Under the pieces are notes generated by a model that was given only the letters and a program-made list of their open reading frames with translations, ran no database searches and had not been told where the DNA came from. 56,510 bases of DNA from Candidatus Sericytochromatia bacterium (GTDB lineage: Bacteria > Cyanobacteriota > Sericytochromatia > UBA7694 > JACMQJ01): the NCBI GenBank assembly GCA_026004035.1, contig BPII01000015.1, positions 1 to 56,510 on the forward strand, given 5' to 3'. Positions 1-9,437 of the stretch are shown in pieces; within the stretch, counting starts at the first letter, position 1, and each line of letters opens with the position of its first letter. The position numbers and the translations under genes are program-made.

Positions 1-607
1 TAATACCTTTATTTTTGATCTCATTTAAGAGCTTTTCTGTAAAATGTAATCCTGCTGTAGGTGCTGCTACTGAACCTTTTTTACTTGAATAAATTGTTTG
101 ATATCTATCATTATCAATTTTTTTTTCTTTTATATAAGGCGGTAAAGGTATTTCTCCAAAATTTTCAAGCAAATCAAAAAAATTATATCTCTTATCATAA
201 AAAAACTTTATTATTCTTTCACCATTAGTCATTATGTCAATTATTTCACAATACAAATCATTGGAAAAATAAACTTTTGTATTTAATTTAAGTCTTTTAG
301 CTGGTTTTGATATACATAACCAAATGTCAGGTTCTAATTCTCTTACTAATAAAATCTCTATACTAGCACCATTAATATTCTTTTTTCCAAATAATCTAGC
401 TGGTATTACTTTTGTATTATTGAAAACAATTAGTTCATCACCATTTAATAAATTTATTATATCTTTGAAAATTAAATGTTTTATTGTATCATTTTTTCTA
501 TCAATAGCCATTAATCTAGATTCATCTCTAGGTTCTTTTGCTTCATTAGCTATTAAATTTTCAGGTAAATAATAATCATAGCTAGATGTTAATAAATCTT
601 CATTCAT
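1..607 (-). CDS. queA: S-adenosylmethionine:tRNA ribosyltransferase-isomerase QueA, N-terminal part
   Basis: QueA transfers the ribosyl part of S-adenosylmethionine to 7-aminomethyl-7-deazaguanine in tRNA to give epoxyqueuosine. The reverse strand reads without interruption from ATG at 607 to the window edge, about 202 codons. Family motifs are clear: an N-terminal YDYYLPENLIA block, NNTKVIPARLFG, GEIPLPPYI, and YQTIYSSKKGSVAAPTAGLH. The family is about 340 residues, so the C-terminal third lies outside the window. The gene diverges from the ABC permease gene across a 70-bp AT-rich gap that must hold both promoters. The identification is secure. Confidence 0.95.
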   Translation of the reverse strand, partial: MNEDLLTSSYDYYLPENLIANEAKEPRDESRLMAIDRKNDTIKHLIFKDIINLLNGDELIVFNNTKVIPARLFGKKNINGASIEILLVRELEPDIWLCISKPAKRLKLNTKVYFSNDLYCEIIDIMTNGERIIKFFYDKRYNFFDLLENFGEIPLPPYIKEKKIDNDRYQTIYSSKKGSVAAPTAGLHFTEKLLNEIKNKGI

Positions 608-677
608 AGTAAATGATAATTTTATTATGCTATAATAAGTTTTCAATTATATATTAAAAAAATTATAGTTAATTTAA

Positions 678-1439
678 ATGAAGAATTGGTATGGAACTTT
701 CCAGTTATTTAGAAGAGAAGTTACAAGATTTACTAAAATTATAGTTGATACAACAATATCACCTATAGTTTCTAATTTGTTATACTTAATAATATTTAGT
801 GTAGCTTTATCTGGTAGAAAAATAAATGGAGTTTCTTACATTCAATTTTTAGCCCCAGGTCTTATATGTATGACTTTAATAAACAGCTCTTTTTCTAATC
901 CATCATTTGCTTTTGTAATAGCAAAGTTTGCTGGAACAATAATGGATTTACTTATATCACCATTAACAGGAATACAAATAGTTTTAGCTTATGTATGTGC
1001 TGCTACAGTAAGAGCTATTTTTACAGCTACTTTAACATTAATAGTAATATTACTTTTTACACATATAAATTTGTATGATATACCTATGACTGTTTTAGTT
1101 GCAATTTTAACTTCTTTTTTCTTTGGAACATTAGGAGTAATATTTGGATATTTAGCAAAACAATTTGATAATTTAACGGTTATTACAACATTTGTAATGA
1201 CTCCAATGTCTTTTTTAGGAGGAGTTTTTTATCCTGTTAGTACTTTACCAGATTTTTGGAAAACTTTAAGCTTTTTTAATCCAATGTTCTATTTTATTGA
1301 TTTATTTAGATATTCTGTAATTGGTATTTACACAATAGATCCAATGATATCACTTTTAATAGCATTTTTTGCAAATTTATTACTTTTTCCATTTGCAGTT
1401 TATTTGTTCTCAAAAGGAAAAAGACTTACTATCTTGTAA
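678..1439 (+). CDS. ABC-2 type transporter permease
   Basis: A 253-residue integral membrane protein of the ABC-2 permease family (YadH/NodJ-like). I see about six hydrophobic segments. The conserved late region is present, with FVMTPMSFLGGVFYPVSTLP followed by FFNPMFYFIDLFRYSVIG, which is diagnostic for this family. These permeases export polysaccharides, drugs or lipids when paired with a cytoplasmic ATPase. No ATPase gene lies next to it here, so the partner is probably encoded elsewhere or upstream of the divergent queA. The next gene begins 60 bp downstream. The substrate cannot be told from the sequence. Confidence 0.88.
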   Translation: MKNWYGTFQLFRREVTRFTKIIVDTTISPIVSNLLYLIIFSVALSGRKINGVSYIQFLAPGLICMTLINSSFSNPSFAFVIAKFAGTIMDLLISPLTGIQIVLAYVCAATVRAIFTATLTLIVILLFTHINLYDIPMTVLVAILTSFFFGTLGVIFGYLAKQFDNLTVITTFVMTPMSFLGGVFYPVSTLPDFWKTLSFFNPMFYFIDLFRYSVIGIYTIDPMISLLIAFFANLLLFPFAVYLFSKGKRLTIL

Positions 1440-1499
1440 GAAAGTTATATACTATGCAAATTTTTTTCAACTATACTAGTATATATTTTAATTAAAGAT

Positions 1500-2219
1500 A
1501 TGAAAAATATTCTTGTAACTGGTGGAACAAGAGGAATAGGTGAAGCAATAGTTAGAAAACTTTCTGTTTCAAATCAAGTTATTTTTACATACTTAAATAG
1601 TATTGACAAGGCCTTAGAAATAGAAAAGCAAACTAAATCAAAATCATATAAAGTTGATGGTAAAAATCCTAAAGAAGTAGAAGAGTGTATAAAAACAATT
1701 ATAAAAACTTATTCTAAAATAGATGTTTTAATAAATAATTTAGGAATTATAGATGATTCATTATTTGTAGTAATGAGCAATGATAGATGGGATAATGTAA
1801 TAAAAACAAATCTTTATTCTACTTTCTATTTTTCAAAATATGTCTCCAAAGAAATGATAAAACAAAGACAAGGAAATATTATAAATATATCATCTATTGT
1901 TGCAAGCATAGGAAATAAAGGGCAAATAAATTATATAGCTTCTAAATCTGCAATAGAAGGAATTACTAGAGCTATGGCAATAGAATTATCAAGTAAAAAT
2001 ATAAGAGTAAATGCAGTAGCTCCAGGTTTTATAGAAACTGATATGACAAATAATATTTCTCAAGAAAATAAAGATAAAATAAAAAATAGAATTCTTTTAA
2101 AAAGATTTGGAAAACCTGAAGAAGTAGCAAATCTTGTAAATTTTTTGATAAGTGATGAATCATCATATATTAATGGTCAAGTTATAAATATAGATGGAGG
2201 AATATTTTTAAATTTTTAA
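1500..2219 (+). CDS. fabG: 3-oxoacyl-ACP reductase-like short-chain dehydrogenase
   Basis: A 239-residue classical short-chain dehydrogenase/reductase. It has the nucleotide-binding TGGTRGIGEAI near residue 8, an NNLG motif, the catalytic ISS serine, and YIASK with the catalytic Tyr and Lys. The C-terminal APGFIETDM and SYINGQVINIDGG are typical of FabG. The expected reaction is NADPH-dependent reduction of 3-oxoacyl-ACP. PhaB-type acetoacetyl-CoA reductases look alike, and a thiolase gene lies at the far end of the window, so that alternative stays open. The TAA stop is followed directly by the ATG of the next gene, suggesting translational coupling. Confidence 0.85.
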   Translation: MKNILVTGGTRGIGEAIVRKLSVSNQVIFTYLNSIDKALEIEKQTKSKSYKVDGKNPKEVEECIKTIIKTYSKIDVLINNLGIIDDSLFVVMSNDRWDNVIKTNLYSTFYFSKYVSKEMIKQRQGNIINISSIVASIGNKGQINYIASKSAIEGITRAMAIELSSKNIRVNAVAPGFIETDMTNNISQENKDKIKNRILLKRFGKPEEVANLVNFLISDESSYINGQVINIDGGIFLNF

Positions 2220-3071
2220 ATGTTTGAAAAAATATATATTTTTGATTCAGGTTATTGTATTCAAAAAGAAAAATTCGTAATAAAAGATGGAAGAAATGTA
2301 AAAATAAAATTTCCATCTATGTTTTCTGTTATGATACATAAAAAACATGGAGTAATACTATTTGATACGGGATATTCAGAAGAAATTTATAATGCATCAA
2401 AAAAATTTCCTTTAAATATTTACACTAAACTAATACCTGTTTTTTGTAAAAAAGAAGACACAGCAGTTGAAAAACTAAAAAGAATTGGAATTTCTAAAGA
2501 AGAAGTAAAATATATAATAATTTCTCATTTTCATACTGATCACATCAGCGGATTAAAAGATTTTTCAAAGGCAAAATATATTTATATGAAGAATGGATAT
2601 GATAATGTAAAAAATGCAAAAGGACTAAAAGCATTAAAACTAGGATTTTTAAAGGATTTATTACCAAAAGATTTTGATGCTAGGTCAATTCAACTAGATT
2701 TGAAAGATAATAATTTAATAATAAAAGAAATGAAATATTTTAATTTATACATAGACTTTTTTGGTGATGATTCATTAAAACTAATATCAATGGAAGGTCA
2801 TTATAGAGGACATTTAGGGTGCTTTATGCTGTGATAAAAGTAATCATGAATACCTTTTTTATAGCTGATTCTTGCTGGTTAAAGTAAATCATATAAAGAG
2901 AAAATTTTTCCAAGTAATTTAACTATGCTATTAATGGATGATACTTATAAATATATAGATAATTTAGAAAGAATATCATTGTTTTACAAAGAAAATAAAA
3001 ATGTTAATATTATTCCTTCTCATTGTAGTGAAGTTTATGAAAAATTTATTTTGAATATTTATCAAACTTAA
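2220..3071 (+). pseudogene. Metallo-beta-lactamase-fold hydrolase (lactonase-like), disrupted
   Basis: The first 204 codons encode an MBL-fold hydrolase with the zinc motif HFHTDHISGL and a later GHYRGHLG histidine, resembling AHL-lactonase-type enzymes. The reading frame stops at 2834. The expected remainder is still visible: FFIADSCWLK (zinc-ligand Asp) is readable about 2852-2885 in another frame, and SYKEKIFPSN through the PSHC histidine to a TAA at 3071 is back in the first frame. Three +1 shifts between about 2826 and 2890 would explain this, one at a T6 run (2855-2860). It is either a decayed gene or a stretch with base-calling errors. The start abuts the fabG stop. Confidence 0.75.
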
Positions 3072-3104
3072 TTACAATAGACATCTTGCATTATAAAATT
3101 AAAT

Positions 3105-3289
3105 TAATACCAATTTATTAAATTGATAGTGCATTAAAAGTTAATGTTTTTTATAGTTACAATTTTGTATAATTATATCTAAAATTCTTATATGTCAAGT
3201 AATTTATTAAAAACTTATATTTTTTTAATTTTTTATACTTTATTTTTAACTATTAATTATGCACTCATTTATTATAAAAATTGGTATTA
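3105..3289 (+). repeat. MITE-like element, copy 1 (forward)
   Basis: A 185-bp element bounded by inverted ends, TAATACCAATTT at the left and AAATTGGTATTA-type at the right (AAAATTGGTATTA), with a second inner pair AGTGCAT/ATGCACT. Four further copies lie at 14271-14454, 28432-28619, 29435-29612 and 54558-54741. The small open frame inside it is a product of the repeat and is not a gene. No transposase is encoded, so it fits a non-autonomous element. It ends inside a copy of a second repeat family. Confidence 0.85.
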
Positions 3290-3412
3290 TTTTTTGATAA
3301 GCTTAAAATCCTTTAATAGTAAGCATTTTAAAGATTTTATATTAAAAAATATTTTAAATTTAGTATTTATCAGTGTTTAAAGATTATTTTTTCTATAACT
3401 TAATCACAGTTC
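3286..3412 (+). repeat. Second repeat family, copy A
   Basis: About 125 bp closely matching the reverse complement of 30485-30611, and in its right part 29381-29434. Shared blocks include TTTTTTGATAAGC, AATAGTAAGCATTTTAAAGA and GTTTAAAG followed by TTTTTCTA-AACT-AATC. Its left boundary coincides with the right end of MITE copy 1. The rest of the gap to 3535 is AT-rich and shows no gene; the promoter of the response regulator must lie there. Confidence 0.75.
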
Positions 3413-3535
3413 CAATATTAATTAAATTTTAAAAAATAAATAAAACTTAACATTATAGTATATAATCTATATCACTTATTCTATAATTTATTTATTGTAT
3501 ATAGTTTAAATTAATATGTTATTTTATTTTAGCAA

Positions 3536-4217
3536 ATGAAAATTTTAATAATAGACGATGATAAAACTACTTTAAATATACTGAGTAGATATCTCACTAA
3601 TTCTAAATATAACGTTTTAACTGCTGAAAACGGAAAGACAGGTTTAGATATTTTTAAACAAAAATGTTGATATTTCATTAGTTATTGTAGATGTCGTTAT
3701 GCCAGAAGTAAATGGTATAGAATTTTGTAGAGAAGTTAGATCAGATAGTAGATTTAAAAAGCTACCAATAATAATATTAACATCACAGTCTAGTATTGAT
3801 GATAAGTATATAGGATTTGAAGCAGGAGCTGATGATTATATTATAAAGCCATTTGAAGTACTAGAAGTTTTACTAAGAGTTCAAGCACTACTAAGAAGAA
3901 CTAATCAAGAAGATGATTTTGAAGATAATAGTATATTAAAAGTTAATAATAATAAATTTTCAATAAATATTAATGATCAAGAAATATATTTAACATCAAT
4001 AGAATTTGATATACTAAATTATTTATACAGAAATAAAAATAAACCAGTTTCAACAGAAGAATTGTTACAAAAAGTAATGGGCTATCCACCTAGAACAGGT
4101 AACCCAGAAATTATAAGAACTCATATAAAAAATATAAGACACAAATTAGAAGATGATCCTAGTAACCCATCTTTTATAACAACAATACCTAAAAGAGGCT
4201 ACATGTTAAAAGTTTAA
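3536..4217 (+). pseudogene. OmpR-family response regulator, +1 frameshift
   Basis: A two-component response regulator with a receiver domain (DDD acidic pocket near residue 7, phospho-acceptor Asp in VIVDVVMPE, conserved Lys in YIIKPFE) and a C-terminal winged-helix DNA-binding domain ending in a TIPKRGYML turn. Reading starts at ATG 3536 but shifts by +1 at the A5 run 3660-3664; removing one A joins FKQNVDISLVIVD smoothly. Otherwise the length (about 227 residues) and motifs are normal. It stands nine bases ahead of the PilT-like gene, so it probably belongs to that operon. No histidine kinase gene is nearby. Whether the shift is real or a sequencing error cannot be decided here. Confidence 0.85.
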
Positions 4218-4226
4218 GGAGTTCAA

Positions 4227-5975
4227 ATGTCAGAAGAATTTAATTTAGAAGAAGTAAAAAAAGAAATTCAAAGTCCTTGTAAGCTAGAAAATACTTCTAA
4301 ATATTTACTTGGTCTTCCTATACTTGGTGAAATAGTAAAAAAAGCATTTATAGAGAATTTAAAAGGAGAAACAGATGATGTAAAAATAAGAGCTATTAAG
4401 AGTTCAAACTCAAAAAGATATAATTGCTAAGTTAAAAGAAGAAAAGCAACCATATATAATAACTCATTTTACAAGCCAAGAGACATTATGTAATGTTGAT
4501 AAAAATTGTGAATATAAAATTATTAGATCTGTTTATTATGAAATAAGCAACCCTGTTACAAATAAAAATGTTATGCTTACTTCTCAAATGTATCATAATG
4601 TTACAAGACATTATTTACCCTATTTTAAGGAGCCTCTATTAAATCTTGGAAATAGTCCGCAAGGCTTTTATGATGCTTATTTACCTTGTGTTGACTTAAT
4701 ATCTGCATTAGAAAATTCAAATGTACCTGACGAAGTTATTGAAGAATTAAACGCAATTAAAGATAAAATTCTATATTTAGAAGACCAAAGATTTGCTGCT
4801 GTTAGAGGTAAATTTGAATATGACATGAGTGTATTTGAACAAGATGAATATGAAAAAGAACATAATATTATTCCATTTTATGCAATGCTTAGAACTCTTG
4901 TTCAGTGGGGTGCAGAAGATATACACATAAAAGCAGGATTTAGACCTATGGGAGTTTTAGGAGGCAATGTTACTCCTTGTCCTCATTTTCCAGATTTTTT
5001 AAGTGCTGAAAGAACAAAATATTATGCTTATAAGCTTATGACACCAGCACAACAACAGCAATTTGAAGAAACTTTAGAAATGGATAATTCATTTTTTGTT
5101 CCAGGAGTTGCAAGATTTCGTTGTAATATGTATCATGCACAAGGAACTATTGGGATGGTATTACGGGTTATACCAACTAAAATAAGACCTGTAGAAGTTC
5201 TTGGTGTTCCAATGATATTAAAAAAAATTAGTTTTTGAAAGATTAGGATTAGTTTTAGTTACAGGTCAAACTGGTAGTGGAAAAACAACAACGTTAGCAG
5301 CTATTGTAGAGTTTTGTAATGTAAATAGAGCAATACATATATTAACACTTGAAAATCCTGTTGAATATGTTTATGAGAGTAAAAAAAGCAATTTTTACAC
5401 AAAGAGCTATTGAAATAGATTCACTAAGTTTTCCTATGGCAATGAGAGCAGCATTAAGAGAAAAACCTGATATTATACTTATAGGTGAGATGAGGGATCC
5501 TGATACAATTATGGCAGGTTTGAAAGCAGCAGAAACAGGACATTTAGTTATGAGTACATTACATACCAATGATGCAGTTCAAACTATAAATCGTATTGTA
5601 AATACTTTTCCACCACATGAACAGGAAACTATAAGAATTCAAGTTGGTAGTACAATTAAAGCTTGTATAGCTCAAAGATTAATACCAAGATTTGATAAGC
5701 CAGGTCGTGTTTGTGCTATAGAGGTCATGCTTGTAACTCCAAATGCTAGAGGGTTAAATACTAGAGGATATATTATAAGAAATGAAGTTGAAGCATTATA
5801 TAAAGTTGTATCAACAAGTGCTTATGATGGCATGCAATCTATGAATATGGCATTATTTGAACATTATAAAAATGGAGTTATAACGCCTGATGATGCATTA
5901 TCTTATGCTGATAATCCTGATGAAATAACTAGGTGGATTAGAGAAGATGCTGGATTAACTGTTCAAGTAAATTAG
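4227..5975 (+). pseudogene. pilT: PilT-like type IV pilus retraction ATPase with N-terminal extension, three frameshifts
   Basis: A hexameric pilus-retraction ATPase of the PilT family. After joining frames it shows Walker A (VTGQTGSGKTT), the Asp box (LTLENPVEYVY), Walker B (DIILIGEMRDPDT) and the His box (MSTLHTNDAVQTINRI). The +1 shifts lie near 4398, at an A8 run 5220-5227 and an A7 run 5381-5387; each junction reads well after removing one base. The reconstructed protein is about 580 residues, while PilT is usually about 350. The PilT core begins near AEDIHIKAG, leaving some 200 residues of unrecognised N-terminal sequence containing several cysteines. A good ribosome site, TAAGGAG, precedes the ATG. 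Confidence 0.85.
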
Positions 5976-5994
5976 TTTTTAGAGATTATATACT

Positions 5995-8580
5995 GTGATA
6001 AAAGATTATGAAATAATAAAACAAATAGGAAGTGGTGGAATGGGAGCTGTTTATCTAGCTCGAGATCCGCGACTTGATAGAAATGTAGCTATAAAAAAAA
6101 TAAAATTAGGTGTAAATGTAGAAAAAGATGTTCATAAAGAAGTACTTCAAAGGTTTTATAGAGAAGCAAGGGCTATAGCTAGTTTAAATCATCCTAATAT
6201 AGTTACTATATATGAATTAGGAGAGGATACTGAAAATAAAGAATGTTTTATGGTGATGGAGTACCTAGAAGGAAAATCTTTAGAAGCTTTAATATCTGAA
6301 GAAAATTTGAATGAAACAGATATAATAAAAATACTTATACAAGCTTGTGAAGCTCTTTCTTATATGCACAAAAAAAATGTTATACATAGAGACATAAAAC
6401 CAGGAAATTTAATATACTGTGATAATGGATTACTTAAATTAACAGATTTTGGATTAGTTAGATTAGATGATAATTTAGAAATAACAAGAAGTGGAACACT
6501 ACTTGGAAGTGTTCTTTATATGTCTCCTGAACAAATAGAAAATCCTAAAAATGTTGATTCAAGAGTAGATATATACGCTTTAGGTGTTACTGCTTTTCAA
6601 TTGTTAAGTGGTGGAAATTTTCCATATAATGGTGATAATGTTTGGGATGTTATAAAAAACATTTCAAAAAATCAGCCTTATAAAATAAGTAAATTTAATC
6701 CTAATATAGATAATAAACTTGAAGCTATTATAATGAAAGCAATATCAAAAAGTTTATTAGAAAGATATAAAGAAATTTCTGAACTTCAAATAGCTTTATT
6801 AGAATATAATTCACAGAATTATAAAACAAGTATATCACCAATAACTTATATTAATAGTAGTATTGAAGAAAAATTAAAAAATACCAATAATGTAAAAACA
6901 AATACTAAAACTACTGACCCTAATATTGTAAAAACAGAAATTATACCTGAATTTAAACAATCTAATCCTAACTTTGCAAAAACAGAAATTATAAGTGATT
7001 TTAAGGATTCATTTCCTAAATTTTCTAAAACAGAAATAATTCAGGATTTTGATAAAAGTATAGATATAAATTTAAGTATAGACAATATAAATAATTATTT
7101 TGAAAAAAATTCTGAAATAGTTTTTAAATATTTAAAAAATCTTGCTAATGAAATTGAAGAAAATATTAATAAATTCAAGGGTAACATGGAATATATTTTT
7201 AAAGTAAAAGACAATTTATTATTTTCTATAGAAGAACTCTTAAATGAAATAAATAAAATGGTAAAAGAATATAATTCTCACATAGCATCAAGAAATTACT
7301 TAGGAGTTGATTTAAATGAACTAAAAAGAAAAATTGATATAAAAAAATCAATACTTTCTAGTAAAAGAAAAGAAGAAGAGTTTATAAATCAAAAAATAGA
7401 TTTATATAAAAAGCTTATAGATGTAAATAATTCTAAACTTAACTTATTAAATATACTTGTATTTATATTTTCAGTTAATAGTATTTTTAACTCTAACTCT
7501 ATTTTTGAAGTTAGTGATAATGAAATAGATAATTTAAAAAATATTATAAAAAATATTATAAATAATTATTTTAATTTGAAACTGTATAAAAATACTTTAT
7601 TAAAAAATATTGATTATGTAAATAATATTTTTAATTCTTGTCCATATATAGAACCTATTGGGCAAATTATTAGAACAATACCTAAAAGTAATGCTATAGA
7701 AGTAAAATTATTAGATGATTTAGAAAATAATGTTTTGCTTGAAATAGAAAACAATAATAATGATATATTATTTGCTAATTGTAATATATATGAAAATTCT
7801 AAACAAGTTCATAAAGCTAAATCTGGTAGAATTATTATATTAAAATCTGAAGAGTTTTCTGATGAAGTAAAAAAAAGAATAAATACAAATAATAAAATTT
7901 TTAAGTTTAAACAGAGATTGATAAATCAAAATATAATAGAAGAAGAAAAAGAATTTTTAAATAAAATTAAAGAACAATTAGATAATTTTATTTCTTATTA
8001 TGAAAATAAATTGAATGAATTATTTAATAATTTTGATAAAATGTTTTTACTAGAAAATGAAACAAATTTTTCACCTGAAACAAAACAATTTACTATAGTA
8101 AAAGTTAATAAAATAAAAAAGAACTTGTTAGATTTGAAAAAAGAATTAGAGATTGATAATAAAATTAATATCTTTTTAGAAAAAATTAATAGTATTATTT
8201 TAAATATAAATAAATTTCCTGTTACTCTGAAAAATATTGAAGATAAAATAAAGCAAAAAAAGGAACAAAGAAAGAAAGCATTTTCTAATATTTTTATTCA
8301 AGTAAGTAAGCTTAATACAAAAGAAATTAATAATCAGATTGAAAGTTTATTCTCTAGTTTAGAAAAATTAGAAGATTTACCATCATCGTTAATAACTTTT
8401 CTAAAGTTTTTTATATATACTAAAGCAGGATTACCAACAGGAAAAAGTAAAAATGAGGTAGTAAATGGACTTAATAATGAAAGAGAATTTTTATCTACTT
8501 TTGAAATAGACACCATTTGTAGAACTTTGAATGTTAAGTATAATAGAGAAAAGGGGTTTATTATAAAAGTTGGCTTATAA
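5995..8580 (+). CDS. Ser/Thr protein kinase with pThr-motif repeats and long coiled C-terminus
   Basis: An 861-residue Hanks-type kinase starting at GTG. Kinase features: glycine loop GSGGMGAVY (12-20), lysine K34 in VAIK, HRD at 131-133 with HRDIKPGN, DFG at 151-153, and SPEQ in the activation segment. Residues 313-352 hold three copies of a 16-residue unit, each with KTEII at 313, 329 and 345. The remaining 500 residues are rich in Lys, Glu, Asn and Ile, predicted largely coiled coil, with no membrane segment. It starts 20 bases after the pilT stop and overlaps the next gene by 11 bases, so it likely controls the pilus or envelope functions of this operon. Confidence 0.92.
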   Translation: MIKDYEIIKQIGSGGMGAVYLARDPRLDRNVAIKKIKLGVNVEKDVHKEVLQRFYREARAIASLNHPNIVTIYELGEDTENKECFMVMEYLEGKSLEALISEENLNETDIIKILIQACEALSYMHKKNVIHRDIKPGNLIYCDNGLLKLTDFGLVRLDDNLEITRSGTLLGSVLYMSPEQIENPKNVDSRVDIYALGVTAFQLLSGGNFPYNGDNVWDVIKNISKNQPYKISKFNPNIDNKLEAIIMKAISKSLLERYKEISELQIALLEYNSQNYKTSISPITYINSSIEEKLKNTNNVKTNTKTTDPNIVKTEIIPEFKQSNPNFAKTEIISDFKDSFPKFSKTEIIQDFDKSIDINLSIDNINNYFEKNSEIVFKYLKNLANEIEENINKFKGNMEYIFKVKDNLLFSIEELLNEINKMVKEYNSHIASRNYLGVDLNELKRKIDIKKSILSSKRKEEEFINQKIDLYKKLIDVNNSKLNLLNILVFIFSVNSIFNSNSIFEVSDNEIDNLKNIIKNIINNYFNLKLYKNTLLKNIDYVNNIFNSCPYIEPIGQIIRTIPKSNAIEVKLLDDLENNVLLEIENNNNDILFANCNIYENSKQVHKAKSGRIIILKSEEFSDEVKKRINTNNKIFKFKQRLINQNIIEEEKEFLNKIKEQLDNFISYYENKLNELFNNFDKMFLLENETNFSPETKQFTIVKVNKIKKNLLDLKKELEIDNKINIFLEKINSIILNINKFPVTLKNIEDKIKQKKEQRKKAFSNIFIQVSKLNTKEINNQIESLFSSLEKLEDLPSSLITFLKFFIYTKAGLPTGKSKNEVVNGLNNEREFLSTFEIDTICRTLNVKYNREKGFIIKVGL

Positions 8581-9334
8581 ATTATTTTTATCAATATTAT
8601 TTATACTTTTAATAGAATTTAAATTATGTGCATCACCTACTTTACTAGGTGATGATGGATTTATAAATACACCTTCAGCTAAGGTACTAAAAGATAGAAA
8701 AGCTAACATTGGTATTGCTTATTTACCAGGTAAGAGTTCTCTTATATATACAGGAACAGATAATTTGGTATATTCACTATTTTTTGGATTTTTACCTAGA
8801 ACAGAAGTAGGTCTTGTTTATAATCAAATATTTACAGGTAAAAGAGACAGAGATAATCCATATTTAAGTACTTCTTTTTTTGACCGTAGCGTTCATGTAA
8901 AGTTTCAGTTTTTAGAAGAAAGTAACTTTATTCCTGCTTTATCAATAGGAGGTAGAGATATTTTCTCCAATTCAGTTTTAAATCCAAGAGATAATATAGT
9001 TATTACGTCTCATCAACAAGCTTTTTATATAGTAATCGGAAAAGAAATTTTCAATACCAAGTTAAATTTAGGTTACTCTTATGCTCCTGATTTACCAATA
9101 GGAGTTACATCAAATAAAGCATATAGTTATGTAAATAGAAGTTTTAGAATGAATGGAATATTTTTTGCAATACAAAGCCCTAAAATTTTCAACACATCAT
9201 TTATATTAGAATATGACTCTAAAAATATTAATTATGGAATAGACTTGGAAGCTATACAAAATTTTAATATAAAATTAAGTATGGTAAATTTAGTTAATTT
9301 TAATATAAGAATTAATTGGAATCCAAATTTGTAA
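8570..9334 (+). CDS. YjbH-like outer-membrane beta-barrel protein
   Basis: A 254-residue exported protein. The reading frame opens at a TTG inside the end of the kinase gene and begins with a hydrophobic signal peptide (LFLSILFILLIEF) ending near CASP. It continues with LLGDDGFINTPSA, the segment that opens YjbH-family barrels, then alternating polar/hydrophobic strands such as RTEVGLVYNQIF and NTKLNLGYSYA. It ends in IRINWNPNL with amphipathic strand character. YjbH proteins are linked to exopolysaccharide production; here the link to a pilus ATPase and kinase is by position only. The 11-base overlap with the kinase gene indicates co-translation. Confidence 0.7.
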   Translation: MAYKLFLSILFILLIEFKLCASPTLLGDDGFINTPSAKVLKDRKANIGIAYLPGKSSLIYTGTDNLVYSLFFGFLPRTEVGLVYNQIFTGKRDRDNPYLSTSFFDRSVHVKFQFLEESNFIPALSIGGRDIFSNSVLNPRDNIVITSHQQAFYIVIGKEIFNTKLNLGYSYAPDLPIGVTSNKAYSYVNRSFRMNGIFFAIQSPKIFNTSFILEYDSKNINYGIDLEAIQNFNIKLSMVNLVNFNIRINWNPNL

Positions 9335-9344
9335 CTTTTATCAT

Positions 9345-9368
9345 TTTGTTTTAAATTTTAAAAACAAA
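9345..9368 (+). terminator. Possible AT-only transcription terminator
   Basis: An 8-bp inverted repeat, TTTGTTTT against AAAACAAA with an 8-base spacer, sits 10 bases after the YjbH-like gene. It has almost no G-C pairs and no clean T-tract, so termination is only a possibility. Confidence 0.25.
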
Positions 9369-9437
9369 TAAAAATATGTAAAATAAAAATGTTAATATAT
9401 GTTTTTACTTTTTTTATTAATGTTTTAAGGAGTTTTT

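Noticed and set aside
324..572. Forward open frame opposite queA
   Set aside because: The reverse strand encodes QueA with conserved motifs; the forward frame is a shadow.
3192..3380. 62-codon hydrophobic open frame
   Set aside because: It lies within MITE copy 1 and the adjoining second repeat; the equivalent frame is interrupted or changed in the other copies, and no ribosome site precedes it.
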